Below are positions 1 through 6,964 of a stretch of 15,069 nucleotides of DNA, piece after piece. Position numbers and translations under genes: made by a program. This DNA is from Thermoflexales bacterium (lineage in GTDB: Bacteria > Chloroflexota > Anaerolineae > J036 > Brachytrichaceae): assembly GCA_017998555.1 (NCBI GenBank), contig JAGOCU010000022.1, forward strand, positions 1 through 15,069, in the 5' to 3' direction. A model generated the notes under the pieces. The model was not told where the DNA came from. It searched no databases and saw only the letters and a list, made by a program, of their open reading frames with translations. Position 1 is the stretch's first letter. Every line of letters begins with the position of its first letter.

Positions 1-2
1 CC

Positions 3-2705
3 CGCACCAGCGTCACCCTCGACGCGCTGACCATCGGCGTGCGACCGGACGCCTTGAATGGCCGCTTTGGGGTCAAACTCAACAAGATCCCGCTGGCGGA
101 GTTCACGGCCGGATCCTCGAATGCCGACGTCAAGGCCGCCGCTGCGGCATTGCCGGCGGCCATCAAACCCGTCAGCGCCTTCTACAACATCGCCACCTGC
201 AACACCGACCCAAAGACGGCGACGGTTAGGCTGTCCTTGCCGGCCGATCTGTCCGCCTCCGACACCCTCGACCTCTACTCCTGGGACGGCAACGCCCGGG
301 CCTGGCGCTGGGTCGGCGGCGGGGTCGAGGAATTGACCCGCTCCATCGTCGTGCAAGTGGCCCGGGTGCCCCAGAGCATCGTGCTGGCCCAGGTCGCGGC
401 CAATGTGCCGATCGTGGGGGCCGAGGCCGCGCCCGGACCGGGCGGCGCCGCGCCCTCATTCGCGACCGAGCTCTATCCGTTTGGGCTGTATCTCGGCGAG
501 TCGGGCATGCTGACCGGCGATCGCAGCCAGGTCGCCGCCGCTGCTGCGGGCGCCAAGGCCATTCCGACCTTGCGCAACTGGAATGACAAGGGCGAGATCA
601 ATCGGACCTTGCTGCGCGACATGCTCGCCACCGAGGGCACCCGCGAAGCGCACGTCCGAAATGTGGCCTCGCTGGCCGACACCGGCGGGTATGCCGGGGT
701 GGAGATCGACTATCGCGGGGTCGACGCCGCCAGCAGCGCGGGTTTCACCAACTTCGTGACCGGCCTGGGCGCAGCGCTCAAGGCCAAGAACAAGTCGTTG
801 TCAATCGTCATCCCGGCGCCCGAGCGCACGGCCAGCGTCGATCCGGCCACGATGTGGAACAGCGTAGGCTATGACGCGCGGGCCCTGGCCGACGTCGCCG
901 ACTCGGTCAAACTCGATCTCAGCGCCAACCCGGCCGCTTTTGGAGAGGATCAACTTCCAGCGTTAATGGATTGGGCCCTGGCCCGGATCAACCGCTCAAA
1001 ACTTCAGGTCATCGTGCCGGCGGGCAGCCAACGCGTGAGCGCTACCGGCGAGGTCAGCCCGATGTCGCAGGAAGACGCGCTGGCGCCGCTTGGCACATTT
1101 TCGCCCGAACAAGCCGTGACCGGGCCGCTGCAAGCCGGCAGCAAGGTCAAGTTTCGCCTCAGCGGCGGGATCGATCCGCGCGCGATTCAGTTTGATGCGG
1201 CCACCCAGTCGTATCGCTACGCGCTGGCCGACGCATCCGGAGCCGCCACGGTGGTCTATCTGAGCACGCCCTCGACCCTGGGCCGGCGTTTGAATGCCCT
1301 GCAGCCGTTCAACCTGCGCGGGGTGACCGTGCGCGGGATGACCCTCCCGGCCGACCCCGCGGTCGCCGCGGCGCTGGCCGCCTACCAGAAGAACGTCCCG
1401 GCCGAAGCGACCGCGGGCGGGCTCTCGGTGGCCTTCCTGGTCAAGACGCCCGGCGGCTCGGTGCTGCCGACCAAGGCCAGCCTCGACAATCCGACCTTCG
1501 AATGGACGGTGCCGGACAAGCCAGGCGCCTATACGATCGCCAGCGCCATCGAATCGGGCGCGTCGTCGGTTGGCCGGGGCAGCATTGCGGTCGAAGTCGC
1601 CGCGCCGCCCACGCCGACCCCCGCGCCGAGCCCGACCCCGGCCCCAACCCGGGTGGTCGTTGCTGCGGCGCCCGCGGCCCCGGCCGCGCCGGCCGGCCCC
1701 GCGCCGACGGCCGCCCCCGCCGCGCCAAAACCGACCGCCGTTCCTGCCGCGCCACCCGTGGGCGGCGGGATGACGGGATTTGGGATTGGCGCGCACGTGA
1801 ATACCAGCAACAATCTGGGCGGCTATCTGCCCAAGATGGCCGGGATCGGGATGACCTGGGCCAAGGTGCAGATCGTCATGGGCGGCGGCGCGCCGGATAT
1901 CTCCGGGCTCAAGGCTCAACTCAACGGCAACGGCATCAAGCTGCTCGTGGGCGCGATCGGCGATCGCAGCCGGTTCAGCAACCTGGCCTATCACAAGGAA
2001 TTCGCGGCGGCCCTGGCAAGTCTGGCCCGGCAGGGGGCCGAAGCGATTGAGGTGTGGAACGAACCCAACCTCGATCGCGAGGTCGGCGGCTCGAATGTCA
2101 GCCCGCAGGTCTATGCCAATATGCTGCGGGAGGCCTATATCGCCATCAAGGCCGCCAATCCGAATACGATCGTGGTCGGCGGGGCGGCGGCGCCCACCGG
2201 CTATTTCGGGAGCTGCACCGCAGCGGGGTGCAACGATCAGCCCTTCCTCGAAGGCGTCGCCGCCGCGGGCGGAACGGCCTACATGGATTGCCAGGGCGCC
2301 CACTACAACGGCAGCCCGAACCCGCCTTCGATGACGAGCGGCGGCCCCACCGGCGATCACTACTCCTGGTACTTCTACGGCACGCTGAACACCACCTTCG
2401 CGGCGATTGGCGGCAAGAAGCCGATCTGCTTCACCGAACTGGGCTACGTTACGCTGCAAGATCAGGGCCGGCCGATGCCCCCCGGGTTCGAGTGGGGCGG
2501 AAACATCACCCTGCAGAACCAGGCGGATTGGATCGCCGACGCCATGTCGCGCGCCCGCGCCAGCGGCAAGGTGACGATGGTCATCGTCTGGAACGCCAAC
2601 TTCCACAACTTCGATGGGAACGACCCCCAGGTCGGGTATTCCATCTTCCGCCCGAACGGGAGCTGCCCGGCCTGTGACACCATTCGACGGGTAATGGGTC
2701 GCTAG
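3..2705 (+). CDS. Secreted multidomain protein: degenerate GH18-like barrel, Ig-like domain, Pro-rich linker, clan GH-A barrel (5' partial)
   Basis: The frame is open to the left edge, so the true start and any signal peptide lie outside; GTG 39 is only the first internal start. Residues below count from that GTG. An all-beta segment (about 1-125) is followed by a YaaH/SafA-like GH18 barrel (about 145-345). Its signature region at 217-228 reads GYAGVEIDYRGV: the usual first Asp is Ala219 and the catalytic Glu position is Arg226, so this barrel is probably inactive. An Ig-like segment (about 455-518) and a Pro/Ala/Thr linker (about 519-577, nt 1593-1770) follow. The C-terminal barrel (about 580-888) is clan GH-A-like, with candidate acid/base Glu675 in EVWNEPN and nucleophile Glu800 in ICFTELGY. 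It is probably extracellular and glycan-binding or glycan-cleaving; the substrate cannot be told. It is followed 21 nt later by a paralogue of its last domain. Confidence 0.8.
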   Translation, partial: RTSVTLDALTIGVRPDALNGRFGVKLNKIPLAEFTAGSSNADVKAAAAALPAAIKPVSAFYNIATCNTDPKTATVRLSLPADLSASDTLDLYSWDGNARAWRWVGGGVEELTRSIVVQVARVPQSIVLAQVAANVPIVGAEAAPGPGGAAPSFATELYPFGLYLGESGMLTGDRSQVAAAAAGAKAIPTLRNWNDKGEINRTLLRDMLATEGTREAHVRNVASLADTGGYAGVEIDYRGVDAASSAGFTNFVTGLGAALKAKNKSLSIVIPAPERTASVDPATMWNSVGYDARALADVADSVKLDLSANPAAFGEDQLPALMDWALARINRSKLQVIVPAGSQRVSATGEVSPMSQEDALAPLGTFSPEQAVTGPLQAGSKVKFRLSGGIDPRAIQFDAATQSYRYALADASGAATVVYLSTPSTLGRRLNALQPFNLRGVTVRGMTLPADPAVAAALAAYQKNVPAEATAGGLSVAFLVKTPGGSVLPTKASLDNPTFEWTVPDKPGAYTIASAIESGASSVGRGSIAVEVAAPPTPTPAPSPTPAPTRVVVAAAPAAPAAPAGPAPTAAPAAPKPTAVPAAPPVGGGMTGFGIGAHVNTSNNLGGYLPKMAGIGMTWAKVQIVMGGGAPDISGLKAQLNGNGIKLLVGAIGDRSRFSNLAYHKEFAAALASLARQGAEAIEVWNEPNLDREVGGSNVSPQVYANMLREAYIAIKAANPNTIVVGGAAAPTGYFGSCTAAGCNDQPFLEGVAAAGGTAYMDCQGAHYNGSPNPPSMTSGGPTGDHYSWYFYGTLNTTFAAIGGKKPICFTELGYVTLQDQGRPMPPGFEWGGNITLQNQADWIADAMSRARASGKVTMVIVWNANFHNFDGNDPQVGYSIFRPNGSCPACDTIRRVMGR

Positions 2706-2726
2706 GCACGGCCAAAAAAAGACGCC

Positions 2727-4214
2727 ATGAGCCGATATCGATTCTCTCCGGAGCTGGAGCGCCAGCAGCGCATGCGAACGCGGCGTGTTGTGGTGGGGGC
2801 CATCGCCTCGGCGGTGCTGCTCATCGCCGGCGTTGGCCTGTTTATCGTCGGCCTGCAGGCGCTGACCGGGGGCTCGGGGGTCAAGCCGCCCACGTCCACG
2901 CCCTTCGCCCCGGTGGTCAAGCTCCTGACGCCGCTGCCTGGGAGCTCAGGAGGCACCCCTGTGGCACCCGCGCCCGGCGTGACCTTTGTCGCCCCAGTCG
3001 CGACCGCGATTCCGGGCAAGCCGGCCCCGACCGGGGCTGCAACCGTGGCGCCCGCACCGGTCCCGACGCTGGTTGCCGGCGGGCCGCCAGATCCGGATGG
3101 CCAGATCGCCGGGATCAAGGACTTCTCCTGCCCTGCGCCGCGCGTTGCGCCGGCGAAATTCGGCTACGGCATCCAGAGTAATTGGCCGGTCGGCGATATC
3201 GGGCAGTGGAACAGCGTGATGGCTGAGAAGCTCAAGCTGACCTGGACCAAGGCCCAGTTTCGCTGGAAGGACTACGAGCCGGAACGCGGCAAGATCGACG
3301 CCTATCGCTGGCAGATCCTGGATGCCTTTGTGGGCGATGCCAACAAGAAGGGCCTGAACATCCTGTTCGGTGTGATCGACGCCCCGAACCATTTGCGCAC
3401 GTCCTTCAAGGGCGGAAACGCGGGACCGCCCGATGACTTCAATGAGGCCGCCCGGCTGTTCAAGCGCATCACTGCCCGCTACCGGGGCTGCGTCCAGGCG
3501 ATCGAAGTCTGGAACGAGATGAACCTGGACCGCGAATGGCAGACGCCCCGGGGCGTCATTGCCGGGGTTGAGTATGTGAACTTCCTGAAGGTCGTGGGTC
3601 CCGCGATTCGGGAGAAGGATCCGAACATGCTCCTGGTGATGGGCGCCCTGTCGCCCGTCGGCGCGACGGTGGCGGGTCAATTCACCGATGACTTCGCCTA
3701 CATGGATCAATTCGTGGCGGCCGGCGGGGCCGGACTGGTGGATTGCGTCGGGGTGCATCTGAATGGCTTCAACTTTCCGCCCGACAAAGAGTGGAATGCG
3801 GGCTACAACGATCCGACCGCGAAGTTCCGCGGCCCGTTCGACAACCCCGATCACTCCTGGTCGTTTGTGAGCACGATCAAAGGCTATCGCGCGCGCACGA
3901 ACAAGCCCATGTGCGTCACTGAATTCGGCTGGCCATCGATGGAGAACCTCGGCGTCCAGGGCTTCCCGCCCGGCTTCGATTTTGCGATGGACAATACCGA
4001 ACAGGAGCAGGCTGATTGGATCGTGCAGGGTTTCAGCATTCTGCGCGAATTGGGCTATGTTCGCTTTGGGATCGTCTTCAACCTGGATTACAGCCGCAAG
4101 ATCGGACAGAAACCCAACGAGGCGGGCGGCGATCCGGCGATCTATAGCGTGATCCGGCCCGATGGCAACCTGCGCCCGGCTTTCGACGCGATTGAGCGCA
4201 TGCCCAAACCGTAA
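2727..4214 (+). CDS. Membrane-anchored clan GH-A glycoside hydrolase-like protein
   Basis: This 495-residue protein has a basic N-terminus and one hydrophobic helix (about 21-46), then a Pro/Thr/Ala-rich low-complexity stretch (about 53-120), then a TIM-barrel domain (about 145-495). That plan suggests a catalytic domain held outside the cytoplasmic membrane on a flexible stalk. The two clan GH-A landmarks are visible: Glu264 in EVWNEMN as candidate acid/base and Glu399 in CVTEFGWPS as candidate nucleophile. The Pro that usually follows the first Glu is Met. The CAZy family (GH5, GH39 or other) cannot be decided by eye. It is closely related to the next gene through the whole barrel and more distantly to the C-terminal domain of the preceding gene. 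It starts 21 nt after that gene with no clear Shine-Dalgarno, so co-transcription is likely. The substrate is unknown. Confidence 0.85.
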   Translation: MSRYRFSPELERQQRMRTRRVVVGAIASAVLLIAGVGLFIVGLQALTGGSGVKPPTSTPFAPVVKLLTPLPGSSGGTPVAPAPGVTFVAPVATAIPGKPAPTGAATVAPAPVPTLVAGGPPDPDGQIAGIKDFSCPAPRVAPAKFGYGIQSNWPVGDIGQWNSVMAEKLKLTWTKAQFRWKDYEPERGKIDAYRWQILDAFVGDANKKGLNILFGVIDAPNHLRTSFKGGNAGPPDDFNEAARLFKRITARYRGCVQAIEVWNEMNLDREWQTPRGVIAGVEYVNFLKVVGPAIREKDPNMLLVMGALSPVGATVAGQFTDDFAYMDQFVAAGGAGLVDCVGVHLNGFNFPPDKEWNAGYNDPTAKFRGPFDNPDHSWSFVSTIKGYRARTNKPMCVTEFGWPSMENLGVQGFPPGFDFAMDNTEQEQADWIVQGFSILRELGYVRFGIVFNLDYSRKIGQKPNEAGGDPAIYSVIRPDGNLRPAFDAIERMPKP

Positions 4215-4233
4215 CATCACCTGGAGCACCCCA

Positions 4234-4279
4234 TTCGGAAACGATATCCCCCGCCCCGGCGGGGGATATCGTTTCCGAA
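4234..4279 (+). repeat. Palindromic repeat copy 1: perfect 22-bp inverted repeat, 2-nt spacer
   Basis: Arms 4234-4255 and 4258-4279 are exact reverse complements separated by CC. In RNA the innermost pair must open to leave a 4-nt loop. The arm fits the pattern shared with the copies at 5607 and 13912, read toward the loop from the third arm base: CGG-x3-CG-x2-A-x2-CCC-x3-C. It begins 19 nt after the stop of the upstream GH-A gene and ends 11 nt before the ATG of the next. It is followed by A residues, not T residues, so it is not a canonical intrinsic terminator on the + strand. It may be a U-tract-less terminator, an mRNA 3'-end stabiliser or a dispersed palindromic repeat; the sequence alone does not decide. 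Confidence 0.85.
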
Positions 4280-4290
4280 AAAACCTGTCA

Positions 4291-5586
4291 ATGCATCTCA
4301 TCAAACGCATGGGGCTGTTGGGGCTGACCGGCGCGGCGGCCGTTACGCTGCTGGCCTGCCAGATCGTCATCGGGCCAACGCCGGCCCCTTCGCCGCCGCC
4401 TCCGCCGGCGAACGCCGGGGCAACCTATACCCCCCGGGCCCTGAGCGCGCCCAGCGCCCGAGTCGAGGGTGTGCCCGATTTCACCTGCCGCCAGCCCCGG
4501 CCGCCAGCGCCCGGGTTTGGATACGGCGTCCAGTCGCAGTATGCGGTCGGGGACATTGGCTATTGGAATCGGGTGGTTGCCGAGAAGCTGGGGCTCAACT
4601 GGATCAAAGCCCAGGTGCGCTGGCGCGATTTTGAGCCCACCCCCGCGGTCTACGCGGCTGACAAGTTCGCCCTGCTGGACGTCTTCATCAAGGATGCCAA
4701 CGAACGCGGGCTGAACATCCTGCTCTCGGTCGTCGACGCGCCGTTTGGCTTGCGATCGGCCTATGATCCGCGCGATCCAGATCGCCTGGGGCCGCCCGAC
4801 GATACCGGCGAAGCGGTGCGCTTTTTTGGCTTGCTCGCGCGCCGGTATCGTGGCTGCGCCCAGGCGATTGAGATCTGGAACGAAAGCAATCTGGCCCGCG
4901 AATGGACGACCCCGAGCTCCCTCAGCGCCGGTCGCCCTGATGCGGCCGAATTTGCGGCGTTTCTGGGCGCGGTGGGGCAAGAACTGAAGTCGATTGACCC
5001 GGCCCTGATTGTCATCGCCGGCGGGCTGGCGCCGACCGGCGCCAATGGTCCTCAGTCCCGAGATGACATCCTGTATCTGAGCGAACTGGTGGCGGCGGGC
5101 GGGCTCGCTGGCGTGGATTGCGTCGGCGCCCACCTCAATGGATTCAACATGCCGCCCGACCAGCGCCATGACGCCGGCTACAACGATCCGACCGCGACTT
5201 TTCGCGGGCCGTTTGACAACCCGCATCATTCATGGTCCTTTCGGAGCACCCTGGACGCCTATCGACAGATCAGCCCGAAACCAATCTGTGTGACGGAGTT
5301 CGGCTGGCCGACCATGGAGAATCTGGGCGTCGCGGGCGCGCCGCCGGGTTTCGGCTTTGCCCTCGATAACACAGAGGCGGAGCAGGCGGCCTGGATCGCG
5401 CAAGCCTTCGAGTTGATGCGCGCGGGCGGGACGGTTCGGCTGGCCATCGTCTTCAATCTGGACTACATCGCAAAGTCCGGGACCTCGCCGGCCGATGACA
5501 GCTCGCTTTCGTACAGTCTGATTCGAAAGAATGGCGTCCCACGCCCGGCATTTGACGCCCTCGAGCGCATGCCAAAACGTCCCTAG
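4291..5586 (+). CDS. Clan GH-A glycoside hydrolase-like lipoprotein
   Basis: ATG 4291 is chosen because it gives a lipoprotein signal peptide: Lys5-Arg6, a hydrophobic stretch, then the lipobox LLAC with Cys23 as the lipidation site. The same frame is open upstream to 4162, but using that start would read through the previous gene's end and the palindrome. The mature protein (431 residues before processing) has a short Pro-rich spacer and one GH-A-like barrel. Candidate catalytic residues are Glu198 in EIWNESN and Glu336 in ICVTEFGWPT. It aligns closely with the preceding membrane-anchored protein, including Cys in the contexts RGC, VDC and CVTE. It is therefore probably an outward-facing, lipid-anchored enzyme acting on a related glycan. 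No Shine-Dalgarno is evident, and a strong hairpin sits 11 nt upstream. The substrate and CAZy family are undetermined. Confidence 0.85.
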   Translation: MHLIKRMGLLGLTGAAAVTLLACQIVIGPTPAPSPPPPPANAGATYTPRALSAPSARVEGVPDFTCRQPRPPAPGFGYGVQSQYAVGDIGYWNRVVAEKLGLNWIKAQVRWRDFEPTPAVYAADKFALLDVFIKDANERGLNILLSVVDAPFGLRSAYDPRDPDRLGPPDDTGEAVRFFGLLARRYRGCAQAIEIWNESNLAREWTTPSSLSAGRPDAAEFAAFLGAVGQELKSIDPALIVIAGGLAPTGANGPQSRDDILYLSELVAAGGLAGVDCVGAHLNGFNMPPDQRHDAGYNDPTATFRGPFDNPHHSWSFRSTLDAYRQISPKPICVTEFGWPTMENLGVAGAPPGFGFALDNTEAEQAAWIAQAFELMRAGGTVRLAIVFNLDYIAKSGTSPADDSSLSYSLIRKNGVPRPAFDALERMPKRP

Positions 5587-5606
5587 AAGCCGTCCGAGAA
5601 ACATAC

Positions 5607-5653
5607 GGCGGGATCGCAATCCCCGCGCGAAGCGCGGGGATTGCGATCCCGCC
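5607..5653 (+). repeat. Palindromic repeat copy 2: perfect 22-bp inverted repeat, 3-nt loop
   Basis: Arms 5607-5628 and 5632-5653 are exact reverse complements around a GAA loop. It begins 20 nt after the stop of the GH-A lipoprotein gene and is the only strong hairpin between the glycosidase cluster and the cox operon. The arm matches the shared pattern of copies 1 and 3, with base changes mirrored on both arms. No T-tract follows. It is a plausible 3'-end element for the glycosidase transcript. Confidence 0.85.
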
Positions 5654-5765
5654 AATGATTTCAGGATGACACCTAAGCAAAGACCGCGAGGCAGTGGGGC
5701 AGGCCGAAACGTCACCCGCGCGCGGGATGAATGTCATGCGCCAAGGGGACCCCGTGTGTTAAACT

Positions 5766-5825
5766 CTGCGCTCAAATTCCGTGGGTCAGAGCGCGGTTCA
5801 AAGCGAATCGTCAACCTGACCCGCG
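5766..5825 (+). promoter_or_regulatory. coxB leader with two mutually exclusive stem-loops
   Basis: The 264-nt gap before coxB holds palindrome copy 2 and then about 200 nt with no gene. In it, 5780-5789 can pair with 5816-5825 (10 bp with one G-U, core GGGTCAG/CTGACCC). Alternatively 5766-5773 can pair with 5789-5796 (8 bp with one G-U). Both use base 5789, and they cannot form together without fraying. The second stem ends 25 nt before the coxB ATG. The arrangement could be an attenuator or translational switch, but no known riboswitch class is recognised and chance pairing in GC-rich DNA is possible. Confidence 0.3.
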
Positions 5826-5850
5826 CGTTTATTCGAGGGACTAGAGACGG

Positions 5851-6903
5851 ATGCTGTTCCCACAAATCACTCAAGACGCCAAACTTATCGGCGAGCTCTA
5901 CAACTTCATCTACATCTTCGCCATCCTGACGTTTCTGTTGGTCGAAGTGTTGCTGGTCTGGACGGCGGTCCGCTATCGGCGTCGTCTCGCGACCGAGGCG
6001 CCGGTCCAGGTCCACGGCAACAACCTGGCCGAACTGACCTGGACGGTCCTTCCGGCTGTGCTGGTGGCGGTGATCTTCATTGTGACCGTCAACACGATGT
6101 CGCAGCTCACGGCGTCTGGATCGCTCGCAAACCCGATTTCGCACGTGCACGCCATTGGTGATCGTGAAGCGCAGTCGCGGGTGGAGCGCGCGCAGAAGGT
6201 CGATCTCGTGGTGGAAGTGACCGGCAAGCAATGGTTTTGGGCCTATGACTACGTCGATTACGACGGACTGGGCGCTTTCGGTCTGAGCACGGGGGTGGGC
6301 GAGGATCTGGTCGTCCCAGCCGGAAAGAACATCCGGCTCGACATGACCTCCGACAACGTCATTCACGCCTGGTGGGTGCCCGCGCTGGGCGGGATGCGCT
6401 ATGTGAACCCGGGCGACCGCTCGTATGTCTGGTTCAATGTGCCGGACACGGGCAAACCCCAGGAATTCATGGGGCAATGCAACGCGTTCTGCGGCAAGGA
6501 CCATGCCCTGATGTTGTCAAAGGTCAAGGTGTTGCCCGAGCTGGAGTTCAGGCAGTGGTACTCAGCCACCGCGGTGGCGCGCAATCTGCCCCCCGACTTC
6601 ACAAAAGCCGATCCGGCTCGCGGCAAAGAGCTGTTCACGGGCGGGGTGTGCGCGAGCTGCCATCTGGTGGCGGGAACCAAGGCCCAGGGCAAAGTCGCCC
6701 CGCGCGAGATGACCCAGTTTGCGAACTATCCCACCCTGGCCCAGTTGCCGGCGTCGGATCCCCGGGCGGCCATCAATCAGGACAACCTGTTTGCCTGGTT
6801 GAAGAATCCGGCCGCGGTGAAGCCCGGCACGGCCATGCCGAACAACAAGTTGTCCAATCGCGACGCAGTTGACCTGGTCGCCTATCTGCTCACGCTGAAG
6901 TAG
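5851..6903 (+). CDS. coxB: Cytochrome c oxidase subunit II with fused cytochrome c (caa3-type)
   Basis: This subunit takes electrons from a donor and passes them through a binuclear CuA centre to subunit I. The 350 residues contain two N-terminal membrane helices (about 17-40 and 63-85) and an outward-facing cupredoxin domain. The CuA ligands are His172 (VIHAWW) and Cys210, Cys214, His218, Met221 in QCNAFCGKDHALM. A C-terminal class I cytochrome c domain follows, with haem attachment at Cys267-x2-Cys270-His271 and a likely axial Met329 in GTAMPNN. That fusion defines the caa3/cytochrome-c-fused group. The position between the CuA cysteines that is usually Glu is Ala212. The metal ligand there is the backbone carbonyl, so CuA should still form, but the side chain that ligates Mg in mitochondrial-type enzymes is absent. 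It is the first gene of the operon; a GAGGGA at 5835-5840 is a possible ribosome binding site. Confidence 0.96.
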   Translation: MLFPQITQDAKLIGELYNFIYIFAILTFLLVEVLLVWTAVRYRRRLATEAPVQVHGNNLAELTWTVLPAVLVAVIFIVTVNTMSQLTASGSLANPISHVHAIGDREAQSRVERAQKVDLVVEVTGKQWFWAYDYVDYDGLGAFGLSTGVGEDLVVPAGKNIRLDMTSDNVIHAWWVPALGGMRYVNPGDRSYVWFNVPDTGKPQEFMGQCNAFCGKDHALMLSKVKVLPELEFRQWYSATAVARNLPPDFTKADPARGKELFTGGVCASCHLVAGTKAQGKVAPREMTQFANYPTLAQLPASDPRAAINQDNLFAWLKNPAAVKPGTAMPNNKLSNRDAVDLVAYLLTLK

Positions 6904-6951
6904 CCCGATTGCCCGAGGGCCGGGGCGCCAGTCGCCGCGGTTCACCCGGGC

Positions 6952-6956
6952 AGGAG
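6952..6956 (+). promoter_or_regulatory. Shine-Dalgarno site of coxA
   Basis: AGGAG lies 8 nt before ATG 6965, the clearest ribosome binding site in the window. It fixes the coxA start. Most other genes here lack a comparable motif. Confidence 0.7.
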
Positions 6957-6964
6957 TCATCCGA

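Noticed and set aside
39..41. GTG as the true start of the first gene
   Set aside because: The frame stays open and protein-like to the window edge, and no signal peptide follows this GTG, so the gene is truncated on the left.
996..2606. Long open frame on the - strand (536 codons) opposite the first glycosidase gene
   Set aside because: It is a shadow produced by GC-rich codon use of the + strand gene. The translation is rich in Arg, Gly and Ala with no recognisable domain, whereas the + strand frame shows clear GH motifs. The long - strand frames at 2946-4370, 4288-5229, 8669-9646, 11479-12378 and 12403-13290 are rejected for the same reason.
4162..4290. N-terminal extension of the lipoprotein gene into the previous gene
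   Set aside because: The extended translation overlaps the end of the upstream gene and crosses the palindrome. Starting at 4291 gives a textbook lipoprotein signal peptide.
4234..4290. Canonical Rho-independent terminators at the three palindromes
   Set aside because: None has a T-run after the right arm on the + strand or, reading the other way, on the - strand, so the classical definition is not met. They are reported as repeats with a possible 3'-end role.
5715..5726. 12-nt palindrome CCCGCGCGCGGG in the coxB leader
   Set aside because: It is low-complexity GC alternation likely to occur by chance in this composition. It has no loop suitable for RNA and no second copy.
5737..5765. Promoter for coxB with TAAACT (5760-5765) as the -10
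   Set aside because: The -10 matches only 4 of 6 and the sequence 17 nt upstream (TGCGCC) is not a convincing -35. A promoter probably exists in this gap but cannot be placed.
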